This document shows, piece by piece, positions 43,609 through 51,854 of a stretch of 64,000 nt of DNA. The DNA lies in assembly GCA_964242925.1 (NCBI GenBank), contig CAXTBW010000005.1:1-64000 (forward strand). Reading direction: 5' to 3'. A program made the translations under genes and the position numbers. The first letter of the stretch is position 1. Each line of letters begins with the position of its first letter. This DNA comes from LMUY01 sp964242925 (GTDB lineage: Bacteria; Pseudomonadota; Alphaproteobacteria; Acetobacterales; Acetobacteraceae). The notes under the pieces were generated by a model, which worked only from the letters and a program-made list of their open reading frames with translations, made no database searches and had not been told where the DNA came from.

Positions 43609-44655
43609 TCAGGCGGCCAGCAGGCGGCTGTCCGCCACCGGCCATGTCACCGTCGCCGCCGCGCCGACCGCGAGCGGCTGCGCGCCGGCGCCGTTGGCCG
43701 CGTCCACCACCATCCGGCGGCCGCCGCCCAGATCCAGCTCGGTGCGGATAAGGTTGCCGAGGAATGAGGCGCGCACGACGTGGCCGGGCAGGCTGTTGCA
43801 GTCATCGCCGGGCGCCGCGTTCAGCAACAGCTTTTCCGGGCGCACGAACAGCAGCGCCGGGCCGTGCGCGGCGTTGGCGGCGCGCAACGCGGCGCCATCG
43901 GGCGTGCGCAGGACCGTGCCGTCGGCGGTGCCGTCCAGCAGGTTCGACTCGCCGAGGAAGCGGGCGACGAACGCGTTGGCAGGGCGCTCGTACACCTCGC
44001 GCGGGGCGCCCGCCTGCACCAGGCGGCCGCTCTCCATGATGGCGATGCGGTCGGACAGGTTCATCGCCTCCTCCTGGTCGTGCGTGACGAAGATGACCGT
44101 CATCCCCAGGCGGCGCTGGATGTCCGATATCTCGGTCTGCATGTGGTAGCGCAGGTTCTTGTCCAGCGCGCCCAGCGGCTCGTCCATCAGCACGATGGAC
44201 GGCCGCGCCACGATCGCGCGCGCCAGCGCCACGCGCTGCTGCTGGCCGCCCGACAGCTGGCGCCCGTAGCGCCGCTCCATCCCGTCCAGCCGCACCGTCG
44301 CCAGCGCCTCCGCCACCCGCGCCGGCACGTCCCCCAGGCGTTGCGCGCGCAACGGGAAGGCGACGTTCTCGAACACGTCCAGGTGCGGGAAGATGGCGTA
44401 GTTCTGGAACACCATGCCCAACCCGCGCGCCCGCGGCGCGGCCCGCGTCATGTCGCGGCCGCCCAGCATCACCCGCCCGCTGTCGGGCGCCTCGAACCCG
44501 GCGATCATCGCCAGCGTCGTGCTCTTGCCGCTTCCGGACGGGCCCAGCACGGTGAAGAACTCCCCCGGCGCCACCGCGATGGACAGGTCGTCCACGGCGG
44601 GCGCGCCGGCGAACCGCTTGCTGACGTGCTCCAGCGCGACGGCGCCTGGTGTCAC
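43609..44655 (-). CDS. Polyamine-type ABC ATPase (PotA-like)
   Basis: This 348-residue ATPase has Walker A (GPSGSGKSTTLAMIAG), signature (LSGGQQQRVALARAI), Walker B (VLMDEPLGALDKNLR), the switch segment FVTHDQEEAMNLSDR, and a C-terminal TOBE-type region of about 110 residues typical of PotA/MalK-class importers. It starts at GTG 44655, overlapping the binding-protein stop (GTGA). A longer start would lie inside the upstream gene and was not used. Confidence 0.93.
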   Translation of the reverse strand: MTPGAVALEHVSKRFAGAPAVDDLSIAVAPGEFFTVLGPSGSGKSTTLAMIAGFEAPDSGRVMLGGRDMTRAAPRARGLGMVFQNYAIFPHLDVFENVAFPLRAQRLGDVPARVAEALATVRLDGMERRYGRQLSGGQQQRVALARAIVARPSIVLMDEPLGALDKNLRYHMQTEISDIQRRLGMTVIFVTHDQEEAMNLSDRIAIMESGRLVQAGAPREVYERPANAFVARFLGESNLLDGTADGTVLRTPDGAALRAANAAHGPALLFVRPEKLLLNAAPGDDCNSLPGHVVRASFLGNLIRTELDLGGGRRMVVDAANGAGAQPLAVGAAATVTWPVADSRLLAA

Positions 44656-45704
44656 CCGAGGACCCAGTTGGACCAGGCCTTGTTCACCTTGTCGCGGTTG
44701 TCCTCCCACCAGGTGATGTTCTGGTAGAACCCCAGCGCGCGGTATTTCGGGCCGCCGGGCAGGATCTCCAGCAGCTCCTTCGGCAGCAGGTCGAACGCCT
44801 TGCTGTTCGACGGGCCGTAGCGCAGTTCCTTCGAATAGCCGACCTGCACGGCGGCCTGGCTGGCGAAATCCACGAACAACTGCGCGCCTTTCGGGTTGCG
44901 CGAGTTCTTAGGCACGCCATACGCCTGCACCTGGATGATGTTCTGGTTCCACTCGATCGCGATTGGCGCGCCCTTGTCGATAAGCGTCTGCGCGCGGCCG
45001 TTCCACATCGCGTTCAGCAGCACTTCCTTGTCCGTCATCAGCTGCGCCGACAGCGCGCCGGTGTCCCAGAACTTCGGGATGCTGCCGCGGATGCGGGTCA
45101 GCGAGCGGAACGCGCGGTCGAGGTCGATCGGGTACAGCTTGTCCATCGGCACGCCGTCCGCCAGCAGCGCCTCCTCCAGCGGCGGCTGGCCGGACGCCAG
45201 GTCCGGCAGGCTGCGCGGCCCGGGGAACGCCTTTGCGTCCCAGAAATCGGCCCAACTCGCCGGGTGCTTGTCCGGGAAGCTCTGCGTGTTGTAGACGCCG
45301 ACCGTCGCGTAGACGTAGTTGGACACGCGGTACGGGAAGCGCAGCTCGGCCGGGATCTCCTCCACCTTGCCGTATTTCCAGGAGCCGTAGTCGATCGGCG
45401 CCAGCGCACCCAGCCGCTCGAGGTTCAGCAGGCCGCTATCGCCGGTGTCGATGATGTCGAACTCCGCGCCGCCTGCCTTGTACATCGCGATCAGCTTGGT
45501 CATTGGCGCGCCGGCGGTGACGATCTCGATGCCGGTCGCCTTGGTGAACGGGTCGTAGACGCTGCGGCGCATGATGTCGTCGTAGACGCCGCCCGTGGTG
45601 CGGATCACCATCTGCTCCGCCGCGCGCGCCCGGATGAACGGCGCCGCGAGCGGGGTGGCCAGTGCGCCGGCGATAATGGCCCGGCGGCCGATGGTGTTGC
45701 TCAT
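44652..45704 (-). CDS. Extracellular solute-binding protein, polyamine type (SBP_bac_8)
   Basis: This 350-residue binding protein resembles PotD/PotF. It begins with a twin-arginine-like signal (GRRAIIAGALATPLAAPFIR, cleavage near ARAAE) and has MVIRTTGGVYDDIMRRSVYD, similar to bacterial spermidine/putrescine-binding relatives. It is the first gene of the five-gene transport run and follows the FAD oxidoreductase at 45723 by 18 bases on the same strand. The ligand is presumably an amine that the flanking flavoproteins oxidise. Confidence 0.92.
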   Translation of the reverse strand: MSNTIGRRAIIAGALATPLAAPFIRARAAEQMVIRTTGGVYDDIMRRSVYDPFTKATGIEIVTAGAPMTKLIAMYKAGGAEFDIIDTGDSGLLNLERLGALAPIDYGSWKYGKVEEIPAELRFPYRVSNYVYATVGVYNTQSFPDKHPASWADFWDAKAFPGPRSLPDLASGQPPLEEALLADGVPMDKLYPIDLDRAFRSLTRIRGSIPKFWDTGALSAQLMTDKEVLLNAMWNGRAQTLIDKGAPIAIEWNQNIIQVQAYGVPKNSRNPKGAQLFVDFASQAAVQVGYSKELRYGPSNSKAFDLLPKELLEILPGGPKYRALGFYQNITWWEDNRDKVNKAWSNWVLG

Positions 45705-45722
45705 GAGCCTACTCCTAAGTGG

Positions 45723-47045
45723 TTAGGGCCAGCCAGGCTCGCGCCAGCCGTCCAGCCGGTCGCGCAGCCGGTACATCCCGCCCACCAGCGGCATGAACCA
45801 CGGCGCCCCCGTGTAGCCGCGCATGGTCGGGAACGGCAGGCGGGAGAACGCGCTTGGCCGGTTGGCTCCGCCCAGCATCATCCGCGCCGCCTGCCTGCCC
45901 AGATGCGTCATGGTCACCACGCCGGCGCCGTTGCAGGCTAGCGCGTAGTGCACGCCCTCGTGCTGCCCCACGTGCGGCAGGTAGTCGAACGCGAACGCCA
46001 CGTTGCCTTTCCAGGCATGGGTGATCCGCGTGCCGGCCAGCGCGGGGATCAGGTGCACCAGGAAGCGGTGCAGCCGCGCTCCTGCCCGCCGCACATCCGT
46101 CTGCACGAAGCTGGCCCGGCCACCGAACAGGATGCGGTCGCCGTCGGGCGTGGGCCGGAAGTAGTACAACACCTTCTTGGTGTCGCCGTAGACGCGCAGC
46201 TTCGGCAGCACCTGCTTCACCCGCTCCGCGCCCAGCGTCTCGGTCGCGATCATGTAGCTGGCCACGGGCACCACCCGGCGGCGCTGCCACGGCGTCACCG
46301 CGCCGGTGTAGCCGTTGGTCGCCACCATCAGCGCGCCGGCCGTTACATCACCTGCGGAGGTCCGCACGCGGAAGCCGGTCCCGTCGCGCGCGTAGGACTC
46401 GACCGACACGCCGCCATGCAGCGACGCGCCGGCGGCGGCGGCCACGCGCGCCAGTTCCTGCACGTATTTCCCTGGGTGCAGGCGGCCCGAGCGCTGCAGC
46501 ACCATCCCGCCCGCGTAGCGTTTGGTCGCGACCTCCGCCGCCACGTCCTGCCGCGGCACCAACGTCGCCTCGCCCGGCGTGGCGCGGTTCAGCAGTTCCG
46601 CCCGCGCCTCCAGCGTGCGCATCGCGGCCGGGGCGTGGGCGCCGACGAACCGGCCGACGCGGCGGTAGTCGCAGTCCAGACCCTCGTCCGCCACCAGCGC
46701 CTCGAAGTCATCGAACGACTGCTCGCCCTCCTCCATCATGGCGGCGAGGAGCCCAGGGTCCACGGCGCGCTTGAGGTTAGGGCTGGCCTTGCCCAGCCCG
46801 GCCGCGCCCGACAGCGCGCCGCCGTTGCGCGACGACGCGCCCCAGCCTATCGGCTCGCGATCGAGCACCACCGGGCGCGCGCCGCCCCGCGCCAGTTCCA
46901 GCGCGGTGGACAGCCCGGCGATCCCGCCGCCGATGATCGCCACGTCGGCCTGCGCCGGGACGCTGGTCGCGCGCTGGGTCGGCGGCGCCGCATCCCACCA
47001 GAACGGCCGCTCGACGAAGCCCGGCGCGAGGATGGGCTCACTCAT
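45723..47045 (-). CDS. FAD-dependent oxidoreductase, DAO/PuuB-like
   Basis: This 440-residue flavoprotein is a second member of the DAO/PuuB-like group, with QADVAIIGGGIAGLSTALELA for FAD, GWGASSRNGGALSG, and a C-terminal LACNGAGVVTMTHLGRQAA. It is the first gene of the minus-strand run SBP-PotA-PotB-PotC-lipoprotein-FAD2. Two such enzymes flanking one importer suggest stepwise oxidation of one amine, or enzymes for two related substrates. A family A repeat lies upstream (47064-47206) and probably holds or borders the promoter. Confidence 0.9.
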   Translation of the reverse strand: MSEPILAPGFVERPFWWDAAPPTQRATSVPAQADVAIIGGGIAGLSTALELARGGARPVVLDREPIGWGASSRNGGALSGAAGLGKASPNLKRAVDPGLLAAMMEEGEQSFDDFEALVADEGLDCDYRRVGRFVGAHAPAAMRTLEARAELLNRATPGEATLVPRQDVAAEVATKRYAGGMVLQRSGRLHPGKYVQELARVAAAAGASLHGGVSVESYARDGTGFRVRTSAGDVTAGALMVATNGYTGAVTPWQRRRVVPVASYMIATETLGAERVKQVLPKLRVYGDTKKVLYYFRPTPDGDRILFGGRASFVQTDVRRAGARLHRFLVHLIPALAGTRITHAWKGNVAFAFDYLPHVGQHEGVHYALACNGAGVVTMTHLGRQAARMMLGGANRPSAFSRLPFPTMRGYTGAPWFMPLVGGMYRLRDRLDGWREPGWP

Positions 47046-47063
47046 CGGCGTCGCCCCCCTCTC

Positions 47064-47206
47064 CCGTCATGGCCGGACTTGATCCGGCCACCCACGGCCC
47101 GCTTGTGCGACTGGCTTCGCTCGCGTCGGATGATCATGCCAAATCCGGCGAGTCCAGCGTCGGTTTGACGGCGTGGGTGGCCGGATCGAGTCCGGCCATG
47201 ACGGTA
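47064..47206. repeat. Paired palindromic intergenic repeat, family A copy 3
   Basis: The left arm CCGTCATGGCCGGACTTGAT and the inverted right arm (ending GAGTCCGGCCATGACGGT) flank about 75 bases that do not match other copies. This copy belongs to a GCCGGACTTGATCCGGCC subtype shared with the left arm of copy 4. It separates the D-2-hydroxyacid dehydrogenase from the FAD oxidoreductase. Confidence 0.85.
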
Positions 47207-47212
47207 TTGATC

Positions 47213-48187
47213 TCAATACCCGCGCGCGCGGTCGAATAGGTTCGGCATGGGGCTTCCCGCCTCAAACGCGGCCAGGTTGGACAGGAACACGTCCAGGCTG
47301 CGCGGGTTGTAGGCAAGCGGGTCGTCGCTCGACACGTGCGGCGTCATGACCAGGTTGGGCGTGGTCCACAACCGGTGGCCCGGCGGCACCGGCTCGGGCA
47401 CGAACACGTCCAGCACGGCGCCCGACAGCGCGCCGGAGTCCAGCGCGTCGAGCAGCGCGTCCTGGTCCACCAAGCCGCCGCGGCCGATGTTCACCACCCC
47501 CGCGTCCTTCGGCAGCAGCCCGATGCGATGGCGGCTCAGGATGCCGCGCGTGGCATGGGTCAGCGGGCAGGCCAGCACCAGGAACTCGGTTTCCGGCAGC
47601 ACCGAGTCCAGTTCCTCCGTCGGCGCCACTGCGGCGCAGGCATGGTGCGGCTTCGGCCGGGCGCGCACGCCCGTGACGTGCATGCCGAAATGCGCGGCGT
47701 GCTCCGCGACGGCGCCGCCCAGGCTGCCCAGGCCCACCACCGCCACCCTGCGGCCGGCCAGGATGCTGCCGTACACGCGATCCCACCGGCCTTCCGCCTG
47801 CCGGTTGGCCAGCGTCGGCATCCGATTGGCCAGCATCAGGATGGCCATGATGCCGAACTCGCCCGCCTTCGGCCCGTGAACGCCGCGGTTGTTCAGCACC
47901 TGCACGCCGGGCGGCAGGCTGTCGAACGGCACCGGGTCCAGCCCGGCGGAGGTGCAGAACATCACCCGCAGCTTCGGCGCCTCCACCGGAAATAATTCCT
48001 TGGTGGCGTGCGTGCTGGTCACCAGCGCCTCGGCGCCCTGCATGGCGTGCGCGAAGTCGTCCAGCGACTCGCCGAAGCTCACCTCGTGGACGTCGCCCAG
48101 GCCTGCTCGGGCCGATGCCTGAGCCCACTGCGCCGGCGTGATCGGCTCGTTGTGCCCGCCTGTCAGGTTCTGGATGTGAATGCGCAT
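47213..48187 (-). CDS. D-2-hydroxyacid dehydrogenase (GhrA-like)
   Basis: This 324-residue NAD(P)H-dependent enzyme reduces glyoxylate/hydroxypyruvate-type keto acids. The nucleotide motif is VAVVGLGSLGGAV; the residues after the second strand are basic (GVRARPKP), favouring NADP(H). Catalytic Arg (NIGRGG), Glu (VPEPVPPG) and His (MTPHVS) are all present. Its start overlaps the end of the membrane-protein gene by 25 bases. It could dispose of 2-oxo acids produced by the neighbouring oxidoreductases. Confidence 0.92.
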   Translation of the reverse strand: MRIHIQNLTGGHNEPITPAQWAQASARAGLGDVHEVSFGESLDDFAHAMQGAEALVTSTHATKELFPVEAPKLRVMFCTSAGLDPVPFDSLPPGVQVLNNRGVHGPKAGEFGIMAILMLANRMPTLANRQAEGRWDRVYGSILAGRRVAVVGLGSLGGAVAEHAAHFGMHVTGVRARPKPHHACAAVAPTEELDSVLPETEFLVLACPLTHATRGILSRHRIGLLPKDAGVVNIGRGGLVDQDALLDALDSGALSGAVLDVFVPEPVPPGHRLWTTPNLVMTPHVSSDDPLAYNPRSLDVFLSNLAAFEAGSPMPNLFDRARGY

Positions 48188-50190
48188 GCGGCCCCCTCCG
48201 TTGCACCGGCGCCTGGCCGGCCTCGCTCAACTAGCAAATGGTGGGCCGCGGCCTGGGGCCGGGCTCGCAGCGCGCCGGCAGCGACGGCGCCGGCGTAGAG
48301 GCCGACGACCGTGAACACGATCACGAAGGGCGATGCCGGGGAAGCGTAAAGCGAGTTCGCGGAGGGGATCGACGTCGCGTCTAGATACGACAGGATCAGG
48401 ACCCGGCATACGATCGCCGTCACGCTGGCGAGCGACAAGGCGTACAGCGCGGCGGGCACGCCGCGGCGGAGCAGCAAGGCGGCTGCCAGTCCGAGCACCG
48501 CCAACCCGAATGCGGCTGGCATGGCGAGGCGGTAGGCCGCGCCGAGCAGCGTCGCGAACCGCAATTGCGCGCCTTGCCTGAGCCGGCTGATCCGCAGCGG
48601 GTCGAACATCGAGGCGGACTCGACATACAGCTTGATCGCGGGCGTATCGACCCATGTCCCGGTCGCGATGGTCACGAGCGGAAGCACCAGAGGCGCCACG
48701 CCCTGCGTCGTGACCACCAAATCACAGCCGACGGCGCCGCATTCGGCCACCAGCTCGAACCGCAAGGCGGCATAACCGGGGAAGGCGTTGGACACGTCGG
48801 CGCCGTTCCGCTCGGTGAACGTCGTGCGGACGATGCCAGGCCCGGATCGGACGGCGATGTCGGGCAAGTCGCCCGGCGCCGCAGCCCACGCAACGATCCG
48901 CCACCGGACCGCCTCGTCCTCCGCGGCGATCGGACCAACCATATCCCTGAATGCGGCGAGCGCCTCCGGATTGCCGGAGCTATGCGCCGTCGCGACGTTG
49001 CCGCCGCCCAGCGTGAGGACGATGCCGGCGACGGCGCGCGCGGTCTGCAGCGTGTCGGTCACGTATTGCCAGCGGAACGGCGGCGCCAGCGTGGCTCGCG
49101 CGGGCAGGCAGCGCAACCGGCCGTCGTCGCACGCGGCGTCGATCTGGTCGGCGATCTGGCGATAGAACACCCGGGCCGACCGCCAGCTGCCGCCATGCCC
49201 GGCAGCGGTCGCCGCGTCGCGCAGCGCCCACATGAACCAACCCGACAGGATTTCAGGACATGCGGCCGCCGCGAGTTGCATCTGCTCGCAGCCTACCCGG
49301 CGCCATCCCTCGCCTTCGTCGCCGTCCAGAAAAGGCCGCAGTTCGGCCGCGGCCGAACTCACGGCGTAGGCGCGGCGCCGTGCGTCGGCGGGGAACACGA
49401 CGTAACGGCGCCACGCGTCGGGCACGATGCGCGAGATGGCGCCGTAGGCGCGGACGAACGCGCCGGACTTGAACTCGTTGGTTGCGAAGGCGCCGTAATA
49501 GCGGTCATTGAGCCCGGCGACGGCGCCATAGACCGTCCCAAACCCCACGCAAGCCGCCAGTAGGGCAATCGCGACACCGCCGAGCGACGCCCAACGGCGG
49601 CGGACGGCCACCACAGCCAGCGCCAGGCAGAACACCACAGCCAAGGCGGGAACGATCCAGAGCCCTTCCTCCCGGGTGAGCCAGAATGCGCCCGCGACAA
49701 GCCCGAGCGCGACGCCCTGCAGCGCACGCCGGACCCCGCCGCCGCGATCGAAGGTGGCGAGGACGGCCAGGCCCACCACGGCGAGGGATAGGCTGACGTA
49801 CAGCCCCTCGCGGATGACCCGGGCGAGCAGCGGATCCCAGAACACGGGGTTGAGGGCCAGCAGGGTGAACAACGCCAGGCCCAGCCATCGACGGCCCGCC
49901 TGTCGCGCCACGTAGACTGCGACCAGGGCCGCGACGGCGAGGTAGACCAGGTGCTCGGTCAGTTTCAGCGGCGCTGCGAGGAAGCTGCTCGCGGCGATGA
50001 ACATCGGGTAGACCGGCCCCTTGGCCAAGGTCAGGTTGTCGTAGGGACCCAGCCAGCGGCCTTGGGCCAGGAACGCGGCTTGCCGAACGAACAGCGCGTC
50101 ATCGGCCCCAGCGCCGCCGAGGGCCATGACCGGGAAGCCCAACCGGAGCCAGAGGCTGATCGCCGCGATCGCTGCATAGGCCAGCCGCAC
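48163..50190 (-). CDS. Polytopic membrane protein, possible GT-C glycosyltransferase
   Basis: I do not recognise a precise family. The 675-residue product has about eight to ten N-terminal helices, an early acidic pair (GGAGADDALFVRQ) and LAKGPVYPMF, which recall GT-C (ArnT/PMT-like) glycosyltransferases; then a soluble periplasmic-type domain (about residues 215-520) and three to four C-terminal helices. Start is GTG 50190, 14 bases after the ROK stop. The 3' end overlaps the next gene by 25 bases. A role in cell-envelope sugar transfer is inferred from topology only. Codon use seems slightly less GC-rich than neighbours. Confidence 0.7.
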   Translation of the reverse strand: MRLAYAAIAAISLWLRLGFPVMALGGAGADDALFVRQAAFLAQGRWLGPYDNLTLAKGPVYPMFIAASSFLAAPLKLTEHLVYLAVAALVAVYVARQAGRRWLGLALFTLLALNPVFWDPLLARVIREGLYVSLSLAVVGLAVLATFDRGGGVRRALQGVALGLVAGAFWLTREEGLWIVPALAVVFCLALAVVAVRRRWASLGGVAIALLAACVGFGTVYGAVAGLNDRYYGAFATNEFKSGAFVRAYGAISRIVPDAWRRYVVFPADARRRAYAVSSAAAELRPFLDGDEGEGWRRVGCEQMQLAAAACPEILSGWFMWALRDAATAAGHGGSWRSARVFYRQIADQIDAACDDGRLRCLPARATLAPPFRWQYVTDTLQTARAVAGIVLTLGGGNVATAHSSGNPEALAAFRDMVGPIAAEDEAVRWRIVAWAAAPGDLPDIAVRSGPGIVRTTFTERNGADVSNAFPGYAALRFELVAECGAVGCDLVVTTQGVAPLVLPLVTIATGTWVDTPAIKLYVESASMFDPLRISRLRQGAQLRFATLLGAAYRLAMPAAFGLAVLGLAAALLLRRGVPAALYALSLASVTAIVCRVLILSYLDATSIPSANSLYASPASPFVIVFTVVGLYAGAVAAGALRARPQAAAHHLLVERGRPGAGATEGAACAFTSRT

Positions 50191-50204
50191 GAGGCGACCG
50201 GCTG

Positions 50205-51038
50205 CTAGCTGGGCTGCCCGACTTCAGGCGCCGGCTCGATCCCCTCCGGCGGCGGCCGCACGATCGGCGCGTGGAACGCCGCTTCCATCTTCGGCTCCCA
50301 CAAGCGAACGCCGCCCGTGATGCCCGCGGCATTCGGCACGATCTTGACGTTCGGCGGCAGGTCGAAATCAATCACCTGCGCGTTGCCGCCGCCGATCAGC
50401 AGCGTGTCGTACATCACCAGCGTGTCGAGGATGTCGATCGCCTTGCGCAGCCGCTTGTTCCACTTCTTACGGCCGACGTCGCGAAACGCGGCGTTGCCGA
50501 GGTAGTGGTCATAGGTCAGACCCTTGGCGACCGGGTGCTGGCCCACCTCCAAATGCGGCGCCAACAGCCCGTCCTGGAACAGCGCGAAGCCGAACCCGGT
50601 GCCAAGGGTGATAACGCACTCGAGCCCTTCGCCGGTGATCACGCCCAGGCCCTGCACGCTCGCGTCGTTCAGCACGCGCGTTGGAGCGCCTAGGCGGCTG
50701 GATAGTTCGGTGCCCAGCGCGTAGCTGTGCCAGACCTCGGTTCCGAGGTTCGGGGCGGTCAACGTTCGGCTTCCACGGACCACGCCGGGAAACCCGACCG
50801 AGATGCGGTCGAACCCGCCAAGCGGACGGACTAGTTCAATGAGCGCGCCAACGACTTCTGCTGGCCCGCTAGGGCGCGGGGTGTTCACGCGTTCCGGCCC
50901 GCTCACCATGACACCGGCCGAATCCAGGATCCCAGCCTTCAGCCGCGTCCCGCCGATGTCGATCGCAAGCGTCCGAGGCGCCGGCCGGGTGGAGGGTTCT
51001 ACGACGCTGAGCGTGGTAGAGGGCGCGCGTTTGGGCAT
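50205..51038 (-). CDS. ROK-family kinase, polyphosphate-glucokinase-like
   Basis: This 277-residue sugar kinase has the phosphate motif LAIDIGGTRLKAGI, the catalytic aspartate in VLNDASVQGLG, and the adenosine-region motif ITLGTGFGFALF. The KKWNKRLRKAIDIL segment and overall length resemble polyphosphate/ATP glucokinases. It would phosphorylate glucose or a related hexose in the cytoplasm. The first 22 residues (rich in Pro, Ser, Thr) include a translated hairpin repeat at 50999-51019 and are probably dispensable. The downstream membrane protein follows by 14 bases, so both may serve envelope carbohydrate metabolism. Confidence 0.85.
   Translation of the reverse strand: MPKRAPSTTLSVVEPSTRPAPRTLAIDIGGTRLKAGILDSAGVMVSGPERVNTPRPSGPAEVVGALIELVRPLGGFDRISVGFPGVVRGSRTLTAPNLGTEVWHSYALGTELSSRLGAPTRVLNDASVQGLGVITGEGLECVITLGTGFGFALFQDGLLAPHLEVGQHPVAKGLTYDHYLGNAAFRDVGRKKWNKRLRKAIDILDTLVMYDTLLIGGGNAQVIDFDLPPNVKIVPNAAGITGGVRLWEPKMEAAFHAPIVRPPPEGIEPAPEVGQPS
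50999..51019. repeat. Short REP-like palindrome inside the ROK gene
   Basis: CTACGACGCTGAGCGTGGTAG is a near-perfect 21-base palindrome (one mismatch pair). It encodes the stretch TTLSVVE near the N-terminus of the ROK kinase and resembles the coding-region REP hairpins of other alphaproteobacteria. Confidence 0.6.
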
Positions 51039-51129
51039 GTCGGCTCCTGATCCAAGCGGATGCAGTCAGCCATCATGCATTCGAAGGCGCAAGGGACCCG
51101 GACGGTGTTTTGCCCAGGTCCCGCAGCGG

Positions 51130-51438
51130 TCAGCGACGCATCAGCATCGCGAGCACATAGCCAACCGCGCCAGCCACCAGCAGGGAGGTCAGCGGTCGCT
51201 CGGCAACGGTGTCGCCGAGGAACGCGCTCGCCTCGTCTAGTTGATCGATCATGGCGCTGCCGGCGCCGCTGTTGCTGACCTGGTCCTTGATCTTGCCGTA
51301 GGTGCGCTGGGCGGTGCCCACGATCTGATCGACCGCGCCGGTCGCCTGCGTCTTCGTGTCGCCCGTCATGTCGCCGACGGCGCTCTTGATGTTGCCGCCG
51401 ATATCCTTGGCAGCGCCCTCGACTCGGTTCTCGTCCAC
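51130..51438 (-). CDS. CsbD-like stress protein with C-terminal membrane segment
   Basis: This 102-residue protein has a CsbD-type N-terminus (MDENRVEGAAKDIGGNIKSA, with the repeated GD-T/Q-helix pattern GDMTGDTKTQATGAVDQ) and a C-terminal hydrophobic helix (PLTSLLVAGAVGYVLAMLM) ending MRR, like DUF883/ElaB proteins that anchor to the inner membrane. The combination suggests a membrane-associated general stress protein. It has its own promoter region of 134 bases shared with the divergent ACP gene. The exact role is unknown. Confidence 0.82.
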   Translation of the reverse strand: MDENRVEGAAKDIGGNIKSAVGDMTGDTKTQATGAVDQIVGTAQRTYGKIKDQVSNSGAGSAMIDQLDEASAFLGDTVAERPLTSLLVAGAVGYVLAMLMRR

Positions 51439-51572
51439 GGGTCAAACCCTCCTGGTGATGGTCCCGGAACAACAGACGGGGCCGCGCCGGGTTCCCCGGG
51501 ACATGGAAATACCACGCGCTTGCCGGTATGCGGTGGGCGCGCCATCTCGGGTGGCGGAGGGGAGAAACGCAC

Positions 51573-51854
51573 TTGGACACCGGCGTCGACTGGCCAACCG
51601 ACGATCCGCGGCTCTCGGAGGTGCTGGACATCGTCGCCAGCGAGACGGGCGTCGAACGTGCGCGCCTGCTGCCCTCGGCCACGGTCGCCTCGCTGGACAT
51701 CGCCTCGCTGGACATGGTGCAGGCGATCTTCGCCATCGAGAGCCGTTTCGGCGTGGAGGTGCCCGTGGTGGCCGATAGCGGCGACGCGGAGTTCGCCACC
51801 GTGGGCGACCTGGTGTCGCACGTGATGACGGCAGTGCGGCGCGGGCCGATTTGA
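51573..51854 (+). CDS. Acyl carrier protein of the type III PKS cluster
   Basis: This 93-residue protein has the ACP helical pattern. The attachment serine is Ser45 in LDIASLDMVQAIFAIE; the usual aspartate before it (DSL) is alanine. The C-terminal helix reads TVGDLVSHVMTAV. I chose TTG at 51573 because GGAGGGGAG lies eight to nine bases upstream; the ATG at 51528 would add 15 basic residues and lacks a site. Its stop overlaps the ketosynthase start (TTGA). It probably carries the acyl chain extended by the adjacent ketosynthase and hands it to the type III PKS. Confidence 0.85.
   Translation: MDTGVDWPTDDPRLSEVLDIVASETGVERARLLPSATVASLDIASLDMVQAIFAIESRFGVEVPVVADSGDAEFATVGDLVSHVMTAVRRGPI

Noticed and set aside
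42773..43645. Upstream part of the frame that ends at 41996
   Set aside because: The frame is shifted relative to the PotB-like permease; the GTG at 42772 overlapping the previous stop gives a proper permease N-terminus.
51528..51572. ATG start of the acyl carrier protein at 51528
   Set aside because: Adds a basic leader (MRWARHLGWRRGE) atypical for ACPs, whereas TTG 51573 has GGAGGGGAG at good spacing.
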